NCBI GenBank assembly: GCA_017511715.1
Contig: JAFWJF010000004.1
Span: 1 to 62,343 of the forward strand
Length of the DNA: 62,343 bases
DNA from: Alphaproteobacteria bacterium
GTDB taxonomy: Bacteria; Pseudomonadota; Alphaproteobacteria; Rs-D84
Reading direction: 5' to 3'
Program-made: the position numbers and the translations under genes
Part shown: one piece after another, positions 54,416-62,343 of the stretch
Numbering within the stretch: position 1 is the first letter of the stretch
Layout: every line of letters starts with the position of its first letter
The notes under the pieces: model-generated
Database searches by the model: none
What the model was told of the DNA's origin: nothing
Seen by the model: only the letters and a program-made list of their open reading frames with translations

Positions 54416-55134
54416 ATTGCATGAACCACACGACAAAACGAAACCGCGTACACAGCGGAAGCCCCGGCTTTGCGCAAAACACGGTTTAATTCATAAAATG
54501 TTGCACCACTGGTCATAACATCATCAACAATCAATATCTTTTTGTCGCGTATATTATCTGTGTTTTTTACGGTGAAAACACCGCGCACATTTTCGCGTCT
54601 TTGTTTTGCGCTTTTATGCCCCATATCTTGTTTGTATTTACGCGAAAGCGAATCTACATCCATTTCTGCATTAAAATATTTTGCAATCGGGCGTGCCAGC
54701 AAAGCCGCCTGATTATACCCACGTTTAAACAATCTTTTATAAGCCAACGGCACAGGCAACACAACATCAACATCTAAATCTAGATCACGCAAACAATTTA
54801 TCATTGCAGTTGACATCAATGTTTGATATTTCAATTGCGACACATGCTTAAAAGGCAACATTATGCTTTTTGACATATCATCATAAACACACGCTGAACG
54901 AATAAAATCTAAACCACATTCGCCCGCTGCACAATGCGGACACAGTGGCTTTAACCCCAAATCTAAATCTGCTGGAAATGGATAACCGCATTTATAACAT
55001 TTCGGATTAGATATCCAATTAAAACGCGTCCAACATGCACTGCATAAATTTCCATGCACATCGACACTTCTGTCGCACACAGGACAAATTGGCGGGCATA
55101 TAAAATCTATTAAAAATTGAAATATTTTTACCAC
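54412..55134 (-). CDS. comF: ComF-family phosphoribosyltransferase
   Basis: 240 aa starting at GTG 55134, overlapping the upstream gene by 7 nt. The N-terminal zinc finger (CPPICPVCDRSVDVHGNLC, then CYKCG and CPHC) is followed by a phosphoribosyltransferase fold with LPVPLAYKRLFKRGYNQA and the PRPP loop ILIVDDVMTSGAT. ComF takes part in DNA uptake in naturally competent bacteria. With comEC elsewhere in the window it supports a transformation pathway, though uptake pilus genes are not seen. Confidence 0.9.
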   Translation of the reverse strand: MVKIFQFLIDFICPPICPVCDRSVDVHGNLCSACWTRFNWISNPKCYKCGYPFPADLDLGLKPLCPHCAAGECGLDFIRSACVYDDMSKSIMLPFKHVSQLKYQTLMSTAMINCLRDLDLDVDVVLPVPLAYKRLFKRGYNQAALLARPIAKYFNAEMDVDSLSRKYKQDMGHKSAKQRRENVRGVFTVKNTDNIRDKKILIVDDVMTSGATFYELNRVLRKAGASAVYAVSFCRVVHAI

Positions 55135-56387
55135 GTCATGCTTTTGTATGTCTTGGAAGACACATTGTCACCAAACATATTACGTTTTTGTTGACGCAAA
55201 GATTCAAATGTATCCCCTGAAATTACACGCAACACAAATTCATCATCAACGCGTTGTGAAAGCACAGGCACAATCCTTTGTTCTGCAATCCCGGTATCGC
55301 GCAAAACTTGTTCGACAATTGCCAAACGTTTTGCCGCCAATTTACGCGCTGCCTTGGTGTGTGTTGCAGATTCTGGTATTGCGATTTGAATTGCACGTTT
55401 TGGATTATTTACAACAATTGCGGCCGTTTCTGATAATAAATTATAATTTTCACGCGACAAACCACTGTCATCGTTAAGGAAAGATATTTTTATTTCCATA
55501 CTGCGAACACCACCTTCCATTTCAGACAAATCAGGTGTAGTTGAAAAACCTTCGATATCAAAAGACATATCACTTACCACATCAAATTTATCATCAATTT
55601 GATATGTAGACAAATGTTTATTTTCTGATAAATAAGTCTTTTTGAAAGCTTTCTTTAACTCATTCGGCGACAGTTTGGTCAAATCTTTGCCCACAGATGC
55701 CATCTTGGGTTCTGCGACAGTTTTCAGACTACGATTTGCAATCTGTTTTGTTGTATCCATCGAAACAACATCACGACGAACTGACACGCCATTTGATTTT
55801 ACAGTGTCTTGTTTTGGCATTACATTTGTATCGCCTGCGATTGGTGTTCGCACAGATATCGGACGCGCGTTTGCAATTTGTGCTTCTTGTAATTTGCTAA
55901 GGCGCGAAACTTCCGCCCTTAACTGTTTCAATTCTTCCAATGCTTCATCCCGTGCAATCGGCGCAGGCATATTTTTTTCCACTGTTGCAATCTTCACTGG
56001 TTCTGCATCAATTGATTCTTCGGGTAATAAAGCATCTGAACTTATCACTGCGATTTCATCAATACGAGGCATACGAAGCGAAACATCCGCATTACGTGCC
56101 CACAAATCAGCACTTGGGCGATTTGGCTTCAGCACATCTGCGGTTGCAATTTGTACTGGTGTGCTGTTTGTTTTTTTTGCACTGCGCGCGACAACGCTTT
56201 TTGTTGCTTTTGCTGTTTTTTTCTCAACCGGTGAAACCGCAACAGTTTTTTCAGGAACAATATCTTCGCCAAATGCAGCACGTGCAGATATTCCGCCACG
56301 CGAAACATCAACAACCGGCAAATACGCACAAATCCCGGCGTTCACACACATAAAATATGCAATCAAAGATGACGAAAAATATTTCAT
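55128..56387 (-). CDS. Secreted protein with OmpA-like C-terminal domain
   Basis: 419 aa with a signal peptide (MKYFSSSLIAYFMCVNAGIC). A long low-complexity linker rich in Ala, Lys, Val and Thr, with a short coiled coil (EELKQLRAEVSRLSKLQEA, about 148-166), precedes a C-terminal domain (about 295-419). Its YNLLSETAAIVVNNPKRAIQ and AARKLAAKRLAIVEQVLRD segments resemble OmpA-type peptidoglycan-binding domains. It probably tethers something to the wall. It is coupled to comF by an overlap. Confidence 0.6.
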   Translation of the reverse strand: MKYFSSSLIAYFMCVNAGICAYLPVVDVSRGGISARAAFGEDIVPEKTVAVSPVEKKTAKATKSVVARSAKKTNSTPVQIATADVLKPNRPSADLWARNADVSLRMPRIDEIAVISSDALLPEESIDAEPVKIATVEKNMPAPIARDEALEELKQLRAEVSRLSKLQEAQIANARPISVRTPIAGDTNVMPKQDTVKSNGVSVRRDVVSMDTTKQIANRSLKTVAEPKMASVGKDLTKLSPNELKKAFKKTYLSENKHLSTYQIDDKFDVVSDMSFDIEGFSTTPDLSEMEGGVRSMEIKISFLNDDSGLSRENYNLLSETAAIVVNNPKRAIQIAIPESATHTKAARKLAAKRLAIVEQVLRDTGIAEQRIVPVLSQRVDDEFVLRVISGDTFESLRQQKRNMFGDNVSSKTYKSMTW

Positions 56388-56438
56388 TCCTTTCCTTCCT
56401 TAATTAATCATAGAACAAATTACGAATCGGGGGCAAGT

Positions 56439-56464
56439 AAAAAATGCCCGATTGGGCATTTTTT
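56439..56464 (-). terminator. murG terminator
   Basis: An 11-bp stem (AAAAAATGCCC / GGGCATTTTTT) with a GATT loop overlaps the murG stop codon. Confidence 0.85.
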
Positions 56465-57509
56465 ATTTTGTGACTGTATCTGATATTTTTTGGACTGCTA
56501 AATTTGGCACATATGACTTCTTTGCCATTTTATCAAGTCGCGTTGGATTATCGAATAAATCATCCAATGTTGTTGCCAACCATTTTGCAGAAAATTTGCT
56601 TTGTTCAATGGCGAAACCACCACCTAATTTTGCAAAAGATGCTGCGTTTGCTGCTTGATCGGGGTTAATATTTAACGGCACCAATATTGCAGGGCGGCCA
56701 ACAGTTTCTAATTCCACAACCGTACTAGCACCACTGCGCCCTATTATTAAATCTGCATCAACCACAGAAGTTGCCATATCACGAATAAAAGACAACACAT
56801 TTGCATGAATTTTATGAGACGCATAAAACTGTTGTAATTTTTCTACGTTTTCTGGTCGCGTTTGATGGGTTATAAAAACCTTTTTGTTTTTCATCCCAGC
56901 AATCGCAACTGGTACTATTTCGTCCAATATTTGTGCCCCCAATGAACCGCCTGTCACTAATATTTTATTTTCATGTTTTAATGGCGCATTTTCATTTTTA
57001 ATAAAATCTTCACGCACTGGCAGCCCAGTATAAACAACGCGCGCATTTGTGTTTTTAGGCATGCCATCTACACGTTCAAAACTGGTCATAAGAGTTTTTA
57101 CCCACCGCATTGTAAATTTATTCGCACGCCCAATTGCTGCATTTTGTTCATGTAAATATGTTGGTATTTTCCAAACATGTGCAGCAAACACCACCGGAAC
57201 AGAAGCATACCCACCAAAAGCAACCACGCGTTGCGGACGCGAAAACATAAAACGAACAATTAACGCCATCGCTGACACACCTATTTTAGCCAGCGCAATC
57301 ATTTGCTTTATTTTTGATTTTGCACCAACGCCCGCCGCCCAAACAAAAGCAACTTTTGCTTTCGTTGGTTTGCCATCGCGCACCATTTTCATAACACGTC
57401 CATCTGTCGAAACAGTGATTTTGTGGCCGCGCGATTCCAGTTCCTTTGCTACACTAAGCGCAGGAAAAACATGTCCACCCGTACCGCCTGTTGCAATCCA
57501 TATTTTCAT
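56463..57509 (-). CDS. murG: UDP-GlcNAc--lipid I N-acetylglucosaminyltransferase MurG
   Basis: 348 aa from ATG 57509, which has AGGGGG 5 nt upstream; the longer frame has no site. N-terminal G loop 1 reads IATGGTGGHVFPAL, and HEQNAAIGRANKF, TGGSLGAQI and RSGASTVVELE match the GT28 motifs for lipid I and UDP-GlcNAc. It makes lipid II on the inner leaflet. It follows ftsW by 10 nt. Confidence 0.95.
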   Translation of the reverse strand: MKIWIATGGTGGHVFPALSVAKELESRGHKITVSTDGRVMKMVRDGKPTKAKVAFVWAAGVGAKSKIKQMIALAKIGVSAMALIVRFMFSRPQRVVAFGGYASVPVVFAAHVWKIPTYLHEQNAAIGRANKFTMRWVKTLMTSFERVDGMPKNTNARVVYTGLPVREDFIKNENAPLKHENKILVTGGSLGAQILDEIVPVAIAGMKNKKVFITHQTRPENVEKLQQFYASHKIHANVLSFIRDMATSVVDADLIIGRSGASTVVELETVGRPAILVPLNINPDQAANAASFAKLGGGFAIEQSKFSAKWLATTLDDLFDNPTRLDKMAKKSYVPNLAVQKISDTVTK

Positions 57510-57519
57510 TTTTGCCCCC

Positions 57520-58665
57520 TTATCTGTGCCAAGTGTCTTCACGAATAAGTGATAACACCATCCCAAACAATATACAAAATGTTATAAACGAAACACCACC
57601 ATAAGACACAAATGGTAATGTCATGCCTTTGTCGATAACCAAATGAAGCGCAGTCATCAAATTAAAGCATATCTGACCACCAAACACCGCCGCCGCCCCG
57701 GCAAGCGCATACACAACAAAATCATCCCGGGCAGAAATTGCATGTTTTATCAAATTACTAAACACAAAGAACAATAAAACAACCAATGCACACGCACCTA
57801 TTGCCCCCCAATCTTCTGCGATTGATGCATAAACAAAATCGTTTATAGATTCTGGCAAAACATCTTTTACATAGGCTTCATCCCCACTGCCAAAAAGTCC
57901 ACCATGTTTAATTGAATTGATTGAATACCACGCCTGTGTTCTTGGAACAATATCAAAAATATGCGCTGCGCGTGAACGAATATGTGGCATAAAAGCAAGC
58001 GCTGCGGCTGCCAATGCTATAACAGCGCCAAATATCGCCGGCATAAATTTCCACGGAAAGCCCGCGACAAAAAGCATGATAACCAAAACCCCAAAATACA
58101 AAGCCGCCGTACCAACGTCTGGGTGTCTGAAAATCAGAAAAGAGCACAGTAAAAACATAAATATATACGGCCACCAACTTTGCCATTTGAATCGCCAGGC
58201 CTCACGGTTAAGGAATATATCGCTGCCGTACAATTTATGCATAAAAGACAAAAACCATGCGGTCATGATTATAAAGAACGGCTTTAATATATCTGCGGGC
58301 ATAAAACGCAACCCACCAATATCAACCCAACGTGCAGAACCGTTGATATAAATAGGATGAATCAAAGTGAACAATAATGCGCCAATACCAGCAATCAAAC
58401 CAACAACAGACAATTTTATTATTTGCTGTTTATTCAACATACTGAATCCGAACAAACATACCAACCCCAGCGTATATGGGACAAAACCCTGCTGGATATA
58501 AAAAAACCAAGGGCGACCCATACGTGCTGCTTCGGCGGAACCGGCGGTTATCATTGTGAAAAGCCCGATTGCCACCAACAATAAAATCATCCCAAGCAAA
58601 TTTCTGTCTATTTCGAAATACCAACTTGTTAATTTGCTTTCTTCTTTGCGCGTAAGTCTTAACAT
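57520..58665 (-). CDS. ftsW: SEDS peptidoglycan polymerase FtsW
   Basis: About 381 aa with ten hydrophobic helices. SEDS motifs GSARWVDIGGLRFMPADILK and LPFVSYGGVSFI are present, as is the loop EDWGAIGACALVVLLF. The position between mraY and murG identifies it as FtsW rather than RodA. It polymerises lipid II at the septum with a class B PBP. ATG 58665 is preferred: AGGG of the mraY stop region lies 8 nt upstream, while the GTG at 58674 has none. Confidence 0.93.
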   Translation of the reverse strand: MLRLTRKEESKLTSWYFEIDRNLLGMILLLVAIGLFTMITAGSAEAARMGRPWFFYIQQGFVPYTLGLVCLFGFSMLNKQQIIKLSVVGLIAGIGALLFTLIHPIYINGSARWVDIGGLRFMPADILKPFFIIMTAWFLSFMHKLYGSDIFLNREAWRFKWQSWWPYIFMFLLCSFLIFRHPDVGTAALYFGVLVIMLFVAGFPWKFMPAIFGAVIALAAAALAFMPHIRSRAAHIFDIVPRTQAWYSINSIKHGGLFGSGDEAYVKDVLPESINDFVYASIAEDWGAIGACALVVLLFFVFSNLIKHAISARDDFVVYALAGAAAVFGGQICFNLMTALHLVIDKGMTLPFVSYGGVSFITFCILFGMVLSLIREDTWHR

Positions 58666-58675
58666 CTTTATCACC

Positions 58676-59809
58676 CTATGCGAATTTCAACAGCACCAAT
58701 GCCAAACCCGAAAACAGTACAGAAATTATAAAAAACCTGTCCACAATTTTAGTTTCTGCCCAACCTAATTCTTCGAAATGGTGATGCAATGGTGCGCGCA
58801 AAAACACACGTTTGCCCGTTCCTGTTATTTTGCGAGTCATCTTAAAGAAAAATGTTTGTATAAATGAAGACAACAGAATCAAAACCATCATGCCTGCGGC
58901 GACACCCATTATTATTTCTGATTTCAGCAACATCGCGACAGTTCCCATAAATCCGCCCAATGCCAAAGAACCAACATCGCCCATAAATATACTTGCAGGC
59001 TTTGCATTAAACCACAAGAACCCAAGAACAGCACCAAATACTGCACCTAACACAGCATAAAGTGCACTGGTTTGTGGCAAGAATATAACTGCATCCATAA
59101 AACCTGTTCGTGTCGCACCGTATAAAGCAACAACCAAAACAATCAATACTGGCATATAAAGTTTTGCCAACATCCCATCAAGCCCATCTGTGATATTAGT
59201 AGCATTTGCAGAACCGCATATCACAAAATAAGCAAAAACATAGTATAAAAACCCTAATGTTAAAGGAATACCACACAAATACCCGATATACCAACTGTCC
59301 AATGGCAATTCTATTGTAGAACCTAAAACGATAGACAAATTCGGAACATATCCAGGCATTGTTTTATTTATCAACCACGCCAAAATAACGACAAACACTC
59401 CCTCTATCATCAGGCGCATTGATGGCGACAAACCATTAGAAGCTTTTTTAGATTGGCTTTTTATTTTTTTATAATCATCAACAAAGCCAACAGCACCGAA
59501 CATCAAAAGCGATGCCAATGCTATCCAGCCTGTCACATTATGCATTGGCATAAACAACAACGACGAAACAAACACCGCAATTAAAATCAAAATACCACCC
59601 ATAGAAGGTGTACCGGCTTTCTTTTTATGTTGTTCGGGAACATTTTCACTTATTGGCTGACCCGCACCTTGTATTTTATGCATCAACCTGATAAAGCTTC
59701 GTCCAAAAACAATCATAATTAAAAAAGCAACCCCAAACGCAGTAGCGAATTGGGTCCATCCACTTGCAAAAAATTGATACCCGCGGCTTATAAAAAAATC
59801 TGTCAGCAT
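58676..59809 (-). CDS. mraY: Phospho-N-acetylmuramoyl-pentapeptide-transferase MraY
   Basis: 377 aa, about ten helices. Family motifs occur in order: GTPSMGGILIL, GFVDDYKK (Asp pair), NITDGLDG, FMGDVGSLALGG and RAPLHHHFEELG. It moves phospho-MurNAc-pentapeptide to undecaprenyl phosphate, forming lipid I. AAGGAG lies 6 nt before ATG 59809. It precedes ftsW by 10 nt, with murD missing between them. Confidence 0.95.
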   Translation of the reverse strand: MLTDFFISRGYQFFASGWTQFATAFGVAFLIMIVFGRSFIRLMHKIQGAGQPISENVPEQHKKKAGTPSMGGILILIAVFVSSLLFMPMHNVTGWIALASLLMFGAVGFVDDYKKIKSQSKKASNGLSPSMRLMIEGVFVVILAWLINKTMPGYVPNLSIVLGSTIELPLDSWYIGYLCGIPLTLGFLYYVFAYFVICGSANATNITDGLDGMLAKLYMPVLIVLVVALYGATRTGFMDAVIFLPQTSALYAVLGAVFGAVLGFLWFNAKPASIFMGDVGSLALGGFMGTVAMLLKSEIIMGVAAGMMVLILLSSFIQTFFFKMTRKITGTGKRVFLRAPLHHHFEELGWAETKIVDRFFIISVLFSGLALVLLKFA

Positions 59810-59878
59810 AAAAATCTCCTTTTCATACTGACATTTTATCACAAAAAATTACAAAACGGGAAGCATAAATATATATTT

Positions 59879-61927
59879 TTAGAATATACCGCCAACCACT
59901 GCTTGTTCGACTTGTTTTTCGGCAACTTGTGGTTTATTTGGTGATTGACCAGGCTTGAAAAATTCGTTAATAATCATACCATTAGAATCTTGGGAAGCCG
60001 CAACCCCATTACTTCTGTTAACACGAACGATGGTAAGGCCGTCTGGAACAGGGAACGGTTGATTGCTTTTATCTTTCAGCGCGACTTTCATAAAATCAGC
60101 AAAAACACGCGCCGCCATGTGAGAACCTGCGCCCTTGCCCAAAGGTTTTGGCGTGTCATAGCCTAAATAAACACCTGCAATTAAATCTTTGGAAAAACCA
60201 ATAAACCAGACATCTTTGACCATGTTGGTTGTTCCTGTTTTACCAGCGATAGTATGTCCTGGAACTTGCGCCTGTCTGCCGGTTCCACGTTCAACTGCGC
60301 CTTGCAAGATTGAAACAATTTGATACAAACTTTGTGCATCAGAAAGCGGTTCTGATTTTTCCGCATCCATTGGTGGCAAAAGGCTGCTATCCCATTCAAT
60401 CTGTTGATGTTTAGAACCACTTAATAAATTTCCATATCTGTCTTCGATATAATCGACTGTTTTTGGTTCAATCGCGCGTCCACCATTTACAAATGCAGAA
60501 TATCCTGATACCAATTTTAATAATGTTGTTTCGCCGCTGCCCAGTGCCAAAGATTCGTTCATTTGTCTTAAATCTTTTGGATAAACGCCAAATCTTTGCG
60601 CGGTATCAATTGCATCGCGCACCCCGATTTGTTCGACCAATCTTACAGTTGGCACATTTCGTGATGTTTCCAGTGAAAAACGCAAAGGAATATTTCCCAA
60701 AAATTTTCTGTCGTAATTTTCAGGTTTCCATTCTTTGTTATTTTCGCGCCAACCAACAATTGGTGCATCCAATATTAAACTTTCGGGGCTGTATCCCTTT
60801 TCCAGCGCAGCCAAATAAACAAACGGTTTAATTGTTGACCCGATTTGACGATATGCCTGGGTTGCACGATTGAAAGAACTTTCGCGGAAAGAGCGTCCGC
60901 CAGTCATTGCCAAAATTCGTCCAGTATGCGGATTCATCGCGATGATTGCGCCTTGCAATTTTTGTTCTTTCGCTGATTTATTTGCGTTAAACGCATCCAA
61001 TTCTTTACTTAATGCCGCCGCCGCCGCTTTCTGAAATTCCGGGTTTATCGTTGTTTTGATATAAAGTCCCTGATTATAAAGCGTATCGCGCCCGATGCTT
61101 TCCAGTAAATTACGACGAACATCTTCGGCAAAATATTGAAAATCTAAATCCATCTGGGCGGTAAAACCAGAGTTTATATTCAGCGGTTCTGCCATTGCGG
61201 CATCTGCCATTTCGCGCGTTATATATCCATCGTCAACCATTCTGCGCAAGACATAATTTCTGCGGTCGATTGCACGATTTCTGTCATTTGGTGCTTTTGG
61301 TAAAGATGCCAAAAACGCACATTCTGCCAAAGAAAGTTCTTTAACTGGTTTATTAAAATACATCAACGCAGCCGAACCAACACCGTATGCACGTGCCCCC
61401 AGGAAGATTTCATTCAAATAAAGTGTCATTATATGTTTTTTGGAAAAACTGCGTTCCAGGCGCAATGCCAGTATTGCTTCTTTGACTTTTCTTGAAATGG
61501 TTCTGTCTGATGTTAAAAAGAAATTTTTAGCAACCTGTTGTGTGATTGTTGATGCGCCTGTAAATTTAGCATCGAAACCCAAAAGGCGCATACCATTATT
61601 AAGACTTGCGCGAATAATACCTTGGACATCGATGCCAGGATGTGTCCAGAAATTTTGGTCTTCTGCGGCAACAAAGGCATTTACCAGTTGTGGTGGCATA
61701 TCATCAAAATCGATAAAAACGCGACGTTCTTCGGCGTATTCAATAAGCAATGAACCATCCCCTGCATACAAACGTGTTGCAACCGGTGGTGTATAGGTTG
61801 CCAATTTTTTATAATCTGGCAAATCATTACCATAAATTAAAATCAATGTTGCCAAAGCCGCTATCGCAGCAACAATGCACCAGAAAATAAAGTTAATAAA
61901 AATACGAAGATATTTTTTATATTTCAT
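59879..61927 (-). CDS. mrcA: Class A penicillin-binding protein (PBP1A type)
   Basis: 682 aa from ATG 61927. An N-terminal membrane helix (about 11-33) is followed by a GT51 glycosyltransferase domain with AAEDQNFWTHPGID and GASTITQQVAKN. The transpeptidase domain has GSTIKPFVYL (SxxK), SRNVP (SxN) and AGKTGTTN (KTG). It is shorter than E. coli PBP1A, lacking much of its OB insert. It links and extends glycan strands. No Shine-Dalgarno site exists, and a TTGCAA-N17-TAAAAT promoter ends 7 nt before the ATG. It lies 69 nt upstream of mraY on the same strand. Confidence 0.94.
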   Translation of the reverse strand: MKYKKYLRIFINFIFWCIVAAIAALATLILIYGNDLPDYKKLATYTPPVATRLYAGDGSLLIEYAEERRVFIDFDDMPPQLVNAFVAAEDQNFWTHPGIDVQGIIRASLNNGMRLLGFDAKFTGASTITQQVAKNFFLTSDRTISRKVKEAILALRLERSFSKKHIMTLYLNEIFLGARAYGVGSAALMYFNKPVKELSLAECAFLASLPKAPNDRNRAIDRRNYVLRRMVDDGYITREMADAAMAEPLNINSGFTAQMDLDFQYFAEDVRRNLLESIGRDTLYNQGLYIKTTINPEFQKAAAAALSKELDAFNANKSAKEQKLQGAIIAMNPHTGRILAMTGGRSFRESSFNRATQAYRQIGSTIKPFVYLAALEKGYSPESLILDAPIVGWRENNKEWKPENYDRKFLGNIPLRFSLETSRNVPTVRLVEQIGVRDAIDTAQRFGVYPKDLRQMNESLALGSGETTLLKLVSGYSAFVNGGRAIEPKTVDYIEDRYGNLLSGSKHQQIEWDSSLLPPMDAEKSEPLSDAQSLYQIVSILQGAVERGTGRQAQVPGHTIAGKTGTTNMVKDVWFIGFSKDLIAGVYLGYDTPKPLGKGAGSHMAARVFADFMKVALKDKSNQPFPVPDGLTIVRVNRSNGVAASQDSNGMIINEFFKPGQSPNKPQVAEKQVEQAVVGGIF

Positions 61928-61934
61928 AAAATGA

Positions 61935-61963
61935 ATTTTATGATAAATATTTATATTTTGCAA
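61935..61963 (-). promoter_or_regulatory. mrcA promoter
   Basis: TTGCAA (61958-61963) and TAAAAT (61935-61940) are 17 nt apart; the -10 box ends 7 nt from the ATG. Confidence 0.6.
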
Positions 61964-62020
61964 GTTATAGGATAAAAAAAACAACAGTACCAACCGTTCA
62001 TTATTATGAAAGAAGCTGGG

Positions 62021-62077
62021 AAACCCTCCCTCCCCGGCTTCGCCGGTACTCCCTCGCTGAGGGAGAATAATTCCCCC
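62021..62077 (+). repeat. Two-hairpin element, copy A
   Basis: AAACCCTCCCTCCC leads to hairpin 1 (62034-62046, CCGGC/GCCGG, 3-nt loop). A 2-nt TA link precedes hairpin 2 (62049-62065, CTCCCTC/GAGGGAG, 3-nt loop), then AAT. The layout matches copies B and C. Confidence 0.85.
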
Positions 62078-62096
62078 TTTTTTTTGGGGGGGGAAT
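62070..62096. repeat. Central palindrome between copies A and B
   Basis: AATTCCCCC, a T-run, then GGGGGGGAATT form a perfect palindrome joining inverted copies A and B, so the two together could form one long hairpin. Confidence 0.7.
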
Positions 62097-62110
62097 TAAG
62101 AACGGTGTAA

Positions 62111-62156
62111 ATTCTCCCCTTGGGGGGAGTACGTCCGTAAGGACGGGAGGGAGGTT
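62111..62156 (-). repeat. Two-hairpin element, copy B (inverted)
   Basis: Read on the minus strand: AACCTCCCTCC, hairpin 1 CGTCC/GGACG with a TTAC loop (62132-62145), link TA, hairpin 2 CTCCCC/GGGGAG (62114-62129) and AAT. Confidence 0.85.
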
Positions 62157-62178
62157 CTTGATACACAATATTTATTGG

Positions 62179-62226
62179 CAACCCTCCCCACCACTTCGTG
62201 GTCCCCCCCGCCCCAGGCGGGGAATA
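62179..62226 (+). repeat. Two-hairpin element, copy C
   Basis: CAACCCTCCCC, hairpin 1 ACCAC/GTGGT with a TTC loop (62190-62202), a CCC link, hairpin 2 CCCCGCC/GGCGGGG with a 3-nt loop (62206-62222), then AAT. Stems share no sequence with copy A's but have the same lengths. Confidence 0.85.
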
Positions 62227-62343
62227 CAAGCAAGGTTTTGGAAGCAAAGCGCACCGAAACCGTTGCGGTATACGCGCAGGCATTTATGCCGAGCGAATAC
62301 GAGAATACACAATTAAAAAAATCTTGAAAAATTGAAGTTCACG
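62227..62343. other. Non-coding right end, structured in part
   Basis: No convincing ORF is present. GGTTT (62235-62239) can pair with AAACC (62257-62261), and GGCAT/ATGCC form a 5-bp hairpin at 62279-62290. It may belong to the repeat region or to the leader of a gene beyond the window. Confidence 0.4.

Noticed and set aside
56129-56329. Small minus-strand ORF within 55128-56387
   Set aside because: It lies in another frame of a gene with a signal peptide and coherent domains.
61951-62283. 110-aa minus-strand ORF over the right-end repeats
   Set aside because: It translates the GC-rich hairpins themselves and has no ribosome-binding site or domain; the non-coding repeat explanation is stronger.

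Overview
The window is about 62 kb of AT-rich chromosome (roughly 35-40% G+C by eye), very probably from an alphaproteobacterium. The evidence is a rpoC-rpoB-rplL-rplJ-rplA-rplK-nusG-secE-tRNA-Trp block, a GapR/DUF2312 gene (a family largely confined to Alphaproteobacteria), rpmF-plsX, def-fmt-truA, a short ValS and a split cell-wall cluster. Many small Cys-rich orphan genes and a VirB-type secretion core suggest a small-genome, possibly gut- or host-associated lineage; that lifestyle reading is inference. No CRISPR array, transposase, rRNA operon or complete prophage was seen.

Layout: 1-402 is the 3' end of a Cys-rich repeat protein. 437-13838 (minus strand) is plsX, rpmF, a HAD phosphatase and the transcription/translation block, with hairpins in the rplK, rplJ, rplL-rpoB and rpoB-rpoC spacers. 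14092-18704 (plus) is a compact virB8-virB9-virB10 operon whose VirB9 carries a SPOR-like tail and whose VirB10 carries a Cys-rich tail; two orphan genes follow. 19640-27541 (minus) holds yidC, lspA, a Kef-type antiporter, rsmA, recR, dacA and pyk. 27637-30222 (plus) holds gapR, an RNHCP protein and comEC. 30161-32722 (minus) is def-fmt-truA with two small Cys-rich genes inserted. Then come rmuC and a MarR-controlled RND efflux operon (33684-40419) with an unusually small adaptor and a permease lacking the usual proton-relay Asp pair.

40584-44723 lies between tRNA-Gln and tRNA-Glu and looks like a small accessory island: a structured non-coding stretch, a Cys-rich orphan, a membrane protein with exact 43-residue repeats, and a two-domain protein joining an ADP-ribosyltransferase-like domain to an HD domain. 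44730-61927 returns to mostly core genes: two secreted proteins, merR, gyrA, rpmH, an acyl-ACP thioesterase, valS, comF, an OmpA-like secreted protein, murG-ftsW-mraY (no murD) and a class A PBP.

The right end (62021-62300) has no gene. It carries three copies of a roughly 50-nt two-hairpin element whose stems differ in sequence but keep the same geometry, so base pairing is preserved by compensatory changes. With the ART-HD fusion and the tRNA-Gln-linked nested palindrome, this is the least explained material here. comEC, dacA and mrcA have good promoters whose -10 boxes lie only 6-9 nt before the start codon and no Shine-Dalgarno sequence, suggesting leaderless mRNAs.
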